DNA from: an uncultured Candidatus Pelagibacter sp.
GTDB taxonomy: Bacteria; Pseudomonadota; Alphaproteobacteria; Pelagibacterales; Pelagibacteraceae
NCBI GenBank assembly: GCA_905616455.1
Contig: CAJQSW010000012.1
Span: forward strand, 1-11,991
Direction: 5' to 3'
DNA length: 11,991 nucleotides
Positions 5,863 to 11,991 of the stretch are shown here, piece after piece; positions within the stretch are counted from its first letter, which is position 1, and each line of letters begins with the position of its first letter. A program made the position numbers and the translations under genes. The notes below the pieces were generated by a model, which was given only the letters and a program-made list of their open reading frames with translations, ran no database searches and was not told where the DNA came from.

Positions 5863-6732
5863 ATGAAAAGATCAACAAAAATTACCACAGCAATCATTAC
5901 CTTTTTTTTAATAATCACAATAGTGATTGTTGGAAGAACAATGATAGGTAATCATTTTAAAAAAAAATTCAGTAAAAGACCTCCACCTGGAGTAATTGTT
6001 AAAGAAGTAGTTTACAAAAGCTTTTCAGAAAATATTGGAAGTTTTGGTACAGCAGTATCAAAGAGATCTGAGTCTTTTAGAATTAAAAGGGATAATTTAA
6101 CATCTGAATTAGTGCTTAAAGATTTTGTAAAAAAAGGTGATCTAATTGTTCAACTTAAAGATGAAAGTATTATTGCACCATTCAATGGTGTGCTTGGGTA
6201 CAGAGGTATAACAGGTGATATACTAGGGTCGGATAATTCAATTATAATTACTTTAGATGATAATTCGATTATTTATTCTGATCTAAAAATTCCTGAAACT
6301 TTTGCAACATTCATAAAAAAAGATTTGCCTATTAAAGCAAAATTCTCAGGTAACAAAAACAAAATATACAGTGGAAAGGTTTATACAGTTTCAAGCAGGA
6401 TTAATGCTGAAACGAGAAGTTTACTTACAAGAGTTATGATTGAAAATAAAAATTCTGAATTAATACCTGGCTCTCTTCTGGAAGTTATTATTAATTATAA
6501 TGAGAGAAAATCACTTGGAATACCTGATACCAGTATGATGATAGAGGGAAATAAAATTTATGTCTATAAAATCTCTAAAGACAACATTGCAAATAAAACA
6601 GAGATAAAAATCGGAATAAGAGCAGATGGGTTTATTGAGGTTATGTCTGGCCTTGCCGAGGGAGAAACTATTGTTGCAGAAGGATTAAAAAAAGTTAGGC
6701 CTAAAAGCAGAATAAAACCTATTAAAAAATAA
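5863..6732 (+). CDS. RND efflux periplasmic adaptor (HlyD/MFP family) lacking the alpha-hairpin
   Basis: Membrane-fusion protein expected to bind the RND pump encoded next to it. It has an N-terminal hydrophobic anchor or uncleaved signal (residues 7-24) and no lipobox cysteine. The lipoyl half-motifs VKKGDLIVQL (89-98) and IIAPFNGVLGYRG (103-115) are joined by only a few residues (KDES). In ordinary adaptors a coiled-coil hairpin of some 60 or more residues separates these halves and reaches the TolC-type channel. The beta-barrel part (IYSDLKIPETFATF at 137-150, TRSLLTRVMIENKN at 184-197, LIPGSLLEVII at 200-210) and the membrane-proximal part (about 215-280, with MSGLAEGETIVAEGL at 261-275) are intact. 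The reading frame is clean, and at 289 residues it is well below the usual 350-400. Its stop overlaps the pump start as TAATG. Confidence 0.85.
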   Translation: MKRSTKITTAIITFFLIITIVIVGRTMIGNHFKKKFSKRPPPGVIVKEVVYKSFSENIGSFGTAVSKRSESFRIKRDNLTSELVLKDFVKKGDLIVQLKDESIIAPFNGVLGYRGITGDILGSDNSIIITLDDNSIIYSDLKIPETFATFIKKDLPIKAKFSGNKNKIYSGKVYTVSSRINAETRSLLTRVMIENKNSELIPGSLLEVIINYNERKSLGIPDTSMMIEGNKIYVYKISKDNIANKTEIKIGIRADGFIEVMSGLAEGETIVAEGLKKVRPKSRIKPIKK

Positions 6733-9700
6733 TGTTTATAACTGATGTAAGTATAAGAAGACCTGTTGTTGCGTGGGTAATGTCTCTTATATTAATTGTT
6801 TTTGGAATATTTGTTTTTTCACAATTACCTGTAAGAGAATTGCCTGAAGGCTTACAGCCTCCTGTGGTTCAAATTAAAGTAGACTACAAGTCTGCATCAG
6901 CTCCTATAATTGATCAAGAAGTAACTCAAGTAATTGAAAAAGTGATTGGTGGAGTAGAAGGAGTGAAAAATATTAATTCAACATCAGAAAATGGAAGTAG
7001 TTCAATTAATGTTGAATTTAATACCGACATTAACCTAGATAATGCAGCCAATGACATAAGAGAAAGAGTTGCAAGAATTGTTGATAGGTTACCAAGTGAA
7101 GCTGATGCCCCTCAAATACTTAAACAGTCAGCAGGTTTTTCAACTACTATGTGGCTTGCTGTATCTTCTTCAACTTGGAGTGATTTAGAACTTGGAGATT
7201 ATGTTGAAAGATATTTGGTAGATCAATTTTCAAGCATTAAGAATGTAGGAACTATTAGAACTGGCGGTTTGAGAGATTTAAGTGTTAGAGTTTGGATAGA
7301 TCCAATTAAACTAGCAGCATATAATTTAACTATTCAAGAAGTTGAGATAGCAATAAGAAAAGAAAATGTGAGTCTGCCAGCAGGCACCCTTGAAGCTAAC
7401 AATATTGATTTAACACTAAATTTAGATAAATCGTATGATGATATAGAAAAATTAAAAGCGTTACCTATAAAAAAAAACCAAAATAGCATTATAAGACTTG
7501 CAGATGTTGCCAATATTGAGTTTGGTCCAGTTTCAGAAAAAAATCTTTTTAAGGCACAGAGCAAAGATGCTTTGAATTTAAAAACTGTAGGAATTGGTAT
7601 TTATGCCAAAAGTGGTGCTTCAACAGTGGAGCTTTCTAAAGAAATAAACAAAAAAATAGATGAAGTTAAAAAAACATTACCTGATGACCTCAATATAGAG
7701 GTGGCCTTTAATAGAGCAACCTATGTAGGTACCGCTATCAATGAAGTTTATAAAACTTTAATAATCGCTTTTATACTGGTGGTTATAATTATTTATTTAT
7801 TTTTAGGAAATATAAAAGCGGTGATTGTTCCAGCAGTTGCATTACCTGTAAGTTTGATTGCATCTTTTTTAGGTCTTTACTTATTTGGCTTATCAATAAA
7901 TATTTTTGTTTTATTAAGTTTTATTTTAGCAATTGGAATAATAACAGATGACTCAGTTATAATGACAGATGCAATCTATAGAAGAATTGAAAATGGAGAG
8001 AGTCCTTTAGTTGCAGCTTATAAGGGATCAAAACAAATTAGTTTTGCAATCATTGCTACAACATTAATTCTAGTTGCAGTATTTATTCCATTAATTTTTA
8101 TTGATGGAATCGCCGGAACATTATTTAGAGAAACTGCAATTGCCTTATCTTTTTCAGTTGTGGTTTCCTCTTTTGTTGCACTTACATTGTCACCCATGTT
8201 AGCAAGTAAGTTTTTAAAGAAAGAACCTAAGCAAAATCTTATAGTTACTAAATTTGACAAGTTTTTTAAATCATTGTCAAAATTTTATGAAGAAACATTG
8301 GGCTATTGGCTAAATAAGAAAAAAATTATTATTTCATTTATTGTCTTCACTATTATCGTCTCTAGTGTTTTATTTCATTTTACAAAAAAAGAATTGTTAC
8401 CTATGGAAGATCGGGGAGTTTATCTTGTTCTTGGATTTACAGATGAGGGAAGTTCTTTTGAATATACTAAAAAAAGAGCAGAAGATGTTGAAAAAAGATT
8501 AATTCCACTTCTTCAGGCTAAGGATAGTCCATATAAAAGATTTATAATGAGAGTGCCAGGCTTTGGCAGTAATAAAAATTCTTTTAATAGCTTTATAATA
8601 ATTGCATTATTGGATGAATGGGCTGAAAGAGATAAAAGTTCACTAACAATAATGAGGGAAGCAATTGGAAAAATTGTGACAGTGCCAGAAACTGTGGCTT
8701 TTCCAATTTCACCACAATCTATTAGAGTTTCTAGTTATAATAAACCATTACAAATGGTCATATTAGGTAGCACTTATGAAGAATTAGAAGAAATACAGTC
8801 TAAGGTTATTAGAAAATTAAGACAAAATAAAAATTTATCAAGAATAGAATCTGACTATTCCAGAAATAAGCCTGAAATTAAATTAATTATAAATAAAAAT
8901 AAAGCTAAAGACTTAGATATATCTACTGACTCAATTGGGAAAACCTTAGAAACCCTTTATGGTGGAAAAACTGTAACTAAATTTAATAGGCTTGGTAAAG
9001 AATACCCAATAATACTTCAGCAGTACTTAGCTGATAGAAGATCTCAGGAAGGGCTTTCTAAAATATTTGTTAGATCAGAAAGTGCTGGTAAACTAATTTC
9101 TTTAGCAAATTTAGTTGAGTTTAGTGAAAAAGGATCTGCAAAAAAATTAGCAAGATATAACAGGCAGAGAGCTGTAACAATATCTGCAAATATATCTGAA
9201 TCTTATACACTTACAGAAGCAATTGCATATTTGGAAAAAACTATGAATGAAGTCAGTCCTTCTAATCAAATCTCATGGAAAGGTAAATCCGAAGAAATCA
9301 AAGAAACTAGCAACGAACTGTTTATTATTTTTGGATTAGCATTTCTAACTGCCTACCTAGTAATGGCTGCAACTTTTAACTCATTTATCCACCCATTTAT
9401 TATTATGTTAACTGTCCCACTTGCTTTGTTTGGGGGGTTGGTCTTTATTTTATTCTTAAATAGTTCTATTAATATCTTCTCACAAATAGCACTCGTCATT
9501 TTAATTGGAATATCGACTAAAAATAGTATTCTAATTGTTGATTATGCTAATCAATTAAGGACAGCTGGAAAAAATATTGAAATATCAGTTAAAGAAGCTT
9601 GTCAGTTAAGATTTAGACCAATAATGATGACCTCAATAAGCACAATGATAGCAATGATGCCTCTAGTTATAGGAAACATCGGACCAGGTGCAGGTGAAGC

Positions 9701-9854
9701 TTCAAGATTAGCCGTTGGTGCTACTATTCTTGGTGGAATGATTATATCAACATTCTTTACACTGTATGTGACTCCAACAATGTATTTAGTTTTAGCAAAA
9801 AATACAAAGAGAATAGATGCTGTTGATATTGAATTAAAAAAACAACTTCGTTAA
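6732..9854 (+). CDS. RND-family (HAE1/AcrB-like) efflux transporter permease
   Basis: Inner-membrane, proton-driven RND pump, full length (1040 residues). The N-terminus has the usual RRPVVAWV entry helix (9-16) and a helix to about residue 30. A large periplasmic loop follows (about 31-338), then helices 2-6 (about 340-495), helix 7 (about 532-550), a second periplasmic loop (about 551-863), and helices 8-12 (about 864-1022). Proton-relay residues are present: D406-D407 in GIITDDSVIMTDA (helix 4) and K930 in GISTKNSILIVDYA (helix 10), matching AcrB D407/D408 and K940. This indicates a working HAE1-type drug or lipophile exporter rather than a metal pump. The substrate is unknown. It is the last gene of the msrA operon and is coupled to the adaptor by TAATG. 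No outer-membrane factor follows, and its stop overlaps the convergent lipoprotein gene by four bases. Confidence 0.93.
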   Translation: MFITDVSIRRPVVAWVMSLILIVFGIFVFSQLPVRELPEGLQPPVVQIKVDYKSASAPIIDQEVTQVIEKVIGGVEGVKNINSTSENGSSSINVEFNTDINLDNAANDIRERVARIVDRLPSEADAPQILKQSAGFSTTMWLAVSSSTWSDLELGDYVERYLVDQFSSIKNVGTIRTGGLRDLSVRVWIDPIKLAAYNLTIQEVEIAIRKENVSLPAGTLEANNIDLTLNLDKSYDDIEKLKALPIKKNQNSIIRLADVANIEFGPVSEKNLFKAQSKDALNLKTVGIGIYAKSGASTVELSKEINKKIDEVKKTLPDDLNIEVAFNRATYVGTAINEVYKTLIIAFILVVIIIYLFLGNIKAVIVPAVALPVSLIASFLGLYLFGLSINIFVLLSFILAIGIITDDSVIMTDAIYRRIENGESPLVAAYKGSKQISFAIIATTLILVAVFIPLIFIDGIAGTLFRETAIALSFSVVVSSFVALTLSPMLASKFLKKEPKQNLIVTKFDKFFKSLSKFYEETLGYWLNKKKIIISFIVFTIIVSSVLFHFTKKELLPMEDRGVYLVLGFTDEGSSFEYTKKRAEDVEKRLIPLLQAKDSPYKRFIMRVPGFGSNKNSFNSFIIIALLDEWAERDKSSLTIMREAIGKIVTVPETVAFPISPQSIRVSSYNKPLQMVILGSTYEELEEIQSKVIRKLRQNKNLSRIESDYSRNKPEIKLIINKNKAKDLDISTDSIGKTLETLYGGKTVTKFNRLGKEYPIILQQYLADRRSQEGLSKIFVRSESAGKLISLANLVEFSEKGSAKKLARYNRQRAVTISANISESYTLTEAIAYLEKTMNEVSPSNQISWKGKSEEIKETSNELFIIFGLAFLTAYLVMAATFNSFIHPFIIMLTVPLALFGGLVFILFLNSSINIFSQIALVILIGISTKNSILIVDYANQLRTAGKNIEISVKEACQLRFRPIMMTSISTMIAMMPLVIGNIGPGAGEASRLAVGATILGGMIISTFFTLYVTPTMYLVLAKNTKRIDAVDIELKKQLR

Positions 9855-10450
9855 AAAATAATATATTTATTTTTATTTAGTCTTTTCTGACATTTCTTCA
9901 ATTGAGATTTATATTTATCAGATTGGTTTTTAACTTTTTTAGCTAAGCCTATAACTTTTTGGTTATTCTTGTAATTTTTATAACCACCCCACCCTTCATG
10001 ATATGCAAGATATTGCCTAAAAGCATCTTTCTTGGAAATCTTTAAAAGATTTTCAGTTTTGTCTGTGTACCAGCCAATAAAGTCTACACTATCTTTAAAT
10101 CTTGCTCTTGTTGCAAGTGTATTACCTGTTTCATTTTTATATTGCTCCCAAGTTCCTTTTACAGCTTGAGAATACCCAAAAGAGCTTGAGGGACGTTTAA
10201 AAGGTATGACTTTAAATAATTTTTGCCGTTGTGGTTTTGCTAACCAATCAAAATTGGATTCCATTTTAATAATAGCTAGCTGAACATAAATTGGAGTACC
10301 CCATTTTTTTTCAGTACTTTTTGCATATTTATACCAAAGATATCTTTCATTAAATATTGAACAACTATTAGTAGTATTCTTAGGTATTGATGAGCAGGCA
10401 GAAAAAAATGAAATTAAAAGAACTAAAAAGATATTTGTTAATTTTTTCAT
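9851..10450 (-). CDS. SLT-like lytic transglycosylase lipoprotein
   Basis: Predicted envelope lipoprotein that cleaves peptidoglycan glycan strands. From the ATG at 10450 (199 residues), the N-terminus is MKKLTNIFLVLLISFFSAC, a lipoprotein signal with lipid-accepting Cys19 (FSAC has Phe at -3, unusual but tolerable). Goose-lysozyme/SLT-type marks follow: AIIKMESNF (59-67) with candidate catalytic Glu64, SSFGYSQAVKGTW (89-101), DFIGWY (123-128), and LAYHEGWGGY (148-157). A longer form from a TTG at 10489 is possible but would begin inside the extended -10 promoter motif and would bury the signal peptide, so the ATG is preferred. The C-terminus is Lys-rich. The start is divergent from the phosphoglycerate mutase gene, and the end is convergent with the RND gene, the two stops sharing TTAA. 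The closest family is an SLT-domain lipoprotein common in proteobacteria. Confidence 0.82.
   Translation of the reverse strand: MKKLTNIFLVLLISFFSACSSIPKNTTNSCSIFNERYLWYKYAKSTEKKWGTPIYVQLAIIKMESNFDWLAKPQRQKLFKVIPFKRPSSSFGYSQAVKGTWEQYKNETGNTLATRARFKDSVDFIGWYTDKTENLLKISKKDAFRQYLAYHEGWGGYKNYKNNQKVIGLAKKVKNQSDKYKSQLKKCQKRLNKNKYIIF
9854..9874. terminator. Possible A/U-only bidirectional terminator hairpin
   Basis: AAAAATAA (9854-9861) is complementary to TTATTTTT (9867-9874) around a 5-base loop. It lies directly after the RND stop and inside the 3' end of the convergent lipoprotein gene. With A on one arm and T on the other, it would give a U-rich transcript end in both directions. It has no G-C pairs, so the stem is weak and the match may simply reflect base composition. 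Confidence 0.22.
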
Positions 10451-10489
10451 AATAATTTTATTTATTTTATTCTTTTTATCAGTTATCAA

Positions 10490-10498
10490 ATTATATCA
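10490..10498 (-). promoter_or_regulatory. Extended -10 promoter for the transglycosylase lipoprotein gene
   Basis: The minus strand reads TGATATAAT here, a perfect TGnTATAAT extended -10. A TTAATA hexamer (10513-10518) lies 17 bases upstream as a four-of-six -35. Transcription would start near 10483, giving a leader of about 33 bases to the ATG at 10450. This placement excludes the alternative TTG start at 10489. The -35 lies inside the start of the divergent phosphoglycerate mutase gene. Confidence 0.5.
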
Positions 10499-10499
10499 A

Positions 10500-11216
10500 A
10501 TGCCTCATTTAATATTAATTAGACATGGTCAAAGTGAATGGAATCTAGAAAAAAGATTTACGGGCTGGGTAGATGTGGATCTTACTGGTCAAGGAAAATT
10601 GGAAGCATGTAAATCTGGTGAATACATTAAAGAATTAAAGTTAAATATAGATTATTTTTATTCATCTTTTCAATTAAGAGCAATTAATACTCTAAAACTT
10701 ATTCAAGACACCTTAAGAGATAGTAGAAGACCCATAAGAGCCTGGCAATTAAATGAACGTCACTACGGTGCATTAACTGGTCTAAATAAAGATGAAATGA
10801 AGGAAAAACTTGGTAAAGATAAGATACATGAATTTAGAAGATCTTGGGATATAAGACCTAAACCTTTAAGTCGAAATAATCCATATCATCCAATAAATAT
10901 TGATATATATAAAACTATTCCTAATGAAAAAATCCCAGATACAGAATCCCTTAAAGATACTTATGAGAGAGTAATTGAATATTATAATTCGGATATTCAA
11001 AAAAAATTATTAGATAATAAAAATGTTTTAATCTCAGCTCATGGTAATTCAATTAGAGCTTTATGTAAGTTTTTATTCAAATTAGATAATAAAAAGATAT
11101 CATTACTTGAAATACCGACAGGAAATCCACTTTTAATCAATCTAAATTCAAAACAAAAAATTACTGAATGCAAATATTTAGATAAAGATAGAGCAAAGGA
11201 TTTACTTGTTTTTTAA
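10500..11216 (+). CDS. gpmA: 2,3-bisphosphoglycerate-dependent phosphoglycerate mutase
   Basis: Cytosolic enzyme of lower glycolysis and gluconeogenesis that interconverts 3- and 2-phosphoglycerate. The histidine-phosphatase signature LIRHGQSEWN is at 6-15 with the phosphorylated His9. FTGWVDVDLTGQG (20-32), LNERHYGALTG with the proton donor Glu86 (84-94), RRSWDIRPKPL (113-123), and SAHGNSIRAL with the second catalytic His181 (179-188) all match the dPGM subgroup rather than broad histidine phosphatases. Length (238) is normal. SSFQLRAINT (55-64) differs from the usual TSxLKRAxxT but keeps the Arg. The ATG follows a 49-base divergent gap shared with the lipoprotein gene. Its 3' end overlaps the convergent nucleotidyltransferase gene by 15 bases. 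In bacteria with few sugar-catabolic genes it would serve gluconeogenesis (inference). Confidence 0.93.
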   Translation: MPHLILIRHGQSEWNLEKRFTGWVDVDLTGQGKLEACKSGEYIKELKLNIDYFYSSFQLRAINTLKLIQDTLRDSRRPIRAWQLNERHYGALTGLNKDEMKEKLGKDKIHEFRRSWDIRPKPLSRNNPYHPINIDIYKTIPNEKIPDTESLKDTYERVIEYYNSDIQKKLLDNKNVLISAHGNSIRALCKFLFKLDNKKISLLEIPTGNPLLINLNSKQKITECKYLDKDRAKDLLVF

Positions 11217-11894
11217 AAGTTCTTCGTAAACTTCTAGATTCGTCAAATGATAAAATTTTTCAAAACTCTCATAACCATATAACTCATTTTTTTTAATTAA
11301 ATCATTCCATATTCTTGATATTGAAAAATTATTAACTGAAAAAGATTCAAATAGACTTTTGTTAATTATTTGGCAGCCAGTATAAATTAAATCATTTTGA
11401 GGGTTTTTTTTGATTACATTTTCCAAAAGATTAAAATCTCCTTTTAATTTTTTATCAAAACTAAGATTTTTATTAGCTAACAAAAGTACATTCTTAATTT
11501 CTTTAGAAAAATAAAATTTTTCCATACTATTTAAGGCTTCAGCATAGTTTTTATTCCATATGGTATCAGGATTAAATGTTAGAAAATCTGACTCATTTGA
11601 AGAATTAATCATATTTAAAATTCCTCCTCCTGTATTTAAGATTATCTCTCCATCATCAATTATTTGAATATCTAAATTAAATTTTTTTAGTTTAATAAAA
11701 TCTTCAATTTTTTCTTTTAAATAAAACGTGTTTATTATTACTTTTTTTAATCCTAAAAATTTAATTAAATTTATACAGTTTTCGAGTAATGTAATTTCGT
11801 TGATCTTCAAAAGTGGTTTTGGCTCTTCTAATGTTAAGGGGTTTAATCTCTTTCCATAGCCAGCACACAAAATTAATGCAGTATTAATTTTCAT
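11202..11894 (-). CDS. MurU-like sugar-1-phosphate nucleotidyltransferase
   Basis: Cytosolic enzyme of the nucleotidyltransferase family (Rossmann-like GT-A fold) that activates a sugar 1-phosphate with UTP or a similar nucleotide. The nucleotide-binding signature spans 7-29, with key residues LCAG (9-12), GKRLNPLT (14-21) and EPKPLL (24-29; K26 binds phosphate). LNTGGGIL at 86-93 and the metal Asp in TFNPDTIW (D110) match the MurU type (N-acetylmuramate 1-phosphate uridylyltransferase). FYHLTNLEVYEELL (214-227) replaces the usual HVGTPEAL end. The protein is 230 residues with no C-terminal beta-helix, so it is not GlmU. The start overlaps the stop of the upstream gene (ATGA), as expected for an AmgK-MurU pair. 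It could instead make another NDP-sugar. Confidence 0.8.
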   Translation of the reverse strand: MKINTALILCAGYGKRLNPLTLEEPKPLLKINEITLLENCINLIKFLGLKKVIINTFYLKEKIEDFIKLKKFNLDIQIIDDGEIILNTGGGILNMINSSNESDFLTFNPDTIWNKNYAEALNSMEKFYFSKEIKNVLLLANKNLSFDKKLKGDFNLLENVIKKNPQNDLIYTGCQIINKSLFESFSVNNFSISRIWNDLIKKNELYGYESFEKFYHLTNLEVYEELLKNK

Positions 11895-11991
11895 TTGATA
11901 TTTCTTATTTTGTTAGGAAAATTAAGATTTAATATTTTTTTAAGATTATTAAATATTTCATTATTTTTAATTCTCAGTTCTATTAATCGCC
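11891..11991 (-). CDS. 3' end of an upstream gene, probably an AmgK-like phosphotransferase (partial)
   Basis: On the minus strand one frame is open from the window edge to a TGA at 11893-11891, which overlaps the ATG of the nucleotidyltransferase (ATGA). It encodes the last 32 residues, beginning RLIELRIKNN and ending in NKIRNIK. The visible part carries no catalytic motif. The AmgK assignment (anomeric kinase for N-acetylmuramate) rests on context: amgK commonly precedes murU in Gram-negative peptidoglycan-recycling operons, and its C-terminus is a similar Arg/Leu-rich helical tail. The presence of a gene here is fairly sure; its identity is an inference. Confidence 0.5.
   Translation of the reverse strand, partial: RLIELRIKNNEIFNNLKKILNLNFPNKIRNIK

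Noticed and set aside
5863..6732. Adaptor gene as a frameshifted or degraded pseudogene because it is short
   Set aside because: The frame is uninterrupted, both ends match the family, and only the hairpin is missing, at the exact domain boundary; the coupled RND gene is full length.
7334..8260. Two minus-strand open frames (7334-7564 and 8018-8260) antisense to the RND gene
   Set aside because: The RND protein is intact and conserved across this region. The reverse frames match no family and have no start context.
10451..10489. TTG at 10489 as the start of the transglycosylase lipoprotein
   Set aside because: It adds 13 charged residues before a good lipoprotein signal peptide and lies between the predicted -10 box and the transcript start.
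1..11991. CRISPR arrays, tRNA/rRNA genes, riboswitches and insertion sequences
   Set aside because: The window was read for repeat-spacer patterns, cloverleaf-like and conserved RNA motifs, and terminal inverted repeats; none was seen, and nearly every base is in a recognised gene.

Overview
The window looks like a piece of a streamlined, very AT-rich (by eye around 30% G+C) Gram-negative chromosome. The likely source is a marine alphaproteobacterium of the SAR11/Pelagibacterales type or a similarly reduced lineage. This is inferred from base composition, Lys/Asn/Ile-rich proteins, gene spacings of a few bases, start/stop overlaps (TAATG, ATGA), and the protein families present. No marker gene in the window fixes the taxonomy. 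No phage, transposon, CRISPR array, rRNA or tRNA gene was seen.

Layout. (1) 1-1848: a 5'-truncated AzgA/NCS2 purine permease (+) converges on a purine-type phosphoribosyltransferase (-), with a clear hairpin terminator between them. (2) 1878-3067: a cytosolic family-17 glycosyltransferase is translationally coupled to a DUF1330 protein. (3) 3054-4566 (-): an EamA-type transporter is coupled to an AlkA-like DNA glycosylase. (4) 4602-9854 (+): a tight four-gene unit encodes a peptide methionine sulfoxide reductase A, a 3-mercaptopyruvate-type sulfurtransferase, an RND periplasmic adaptor and a full-length HAE1-type RND pump. (5) 9851-10450 (-): an SLT-like lytic transglycosylase lipoprotein. 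(6) 10500-11216 (+): a cofactor-dependent phosphoglycerate mutase. (7) 11202-11991 (-): a MurU-like sugar-phosphate nucleotidyltransferase, overlapped by the 3' end of an upstream gene that is probably its AmgK-like kinase partner.

How the genes may work together. The permease and phosphoribosyltransferase would import and salvage purine bases. The nucleotidyltransferase and its partner, with the nearby transglycosylase, suggest peptidoglycan turnover and recycling. The four-gene unit joins methionine repair and sulfur transfer to an efflux pump. Its adaptor lacks the alpha-helical hairpin that normally reaches the TolC-type outer-membrane channel, and no TolC gene is present. This is the most unusual feature seen.

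The window is almost entirely coding. No gene-free stretch exceeds about 50 bases, so promoters must lie in 29-49-base divergent gaps or inside neighbouring genes.
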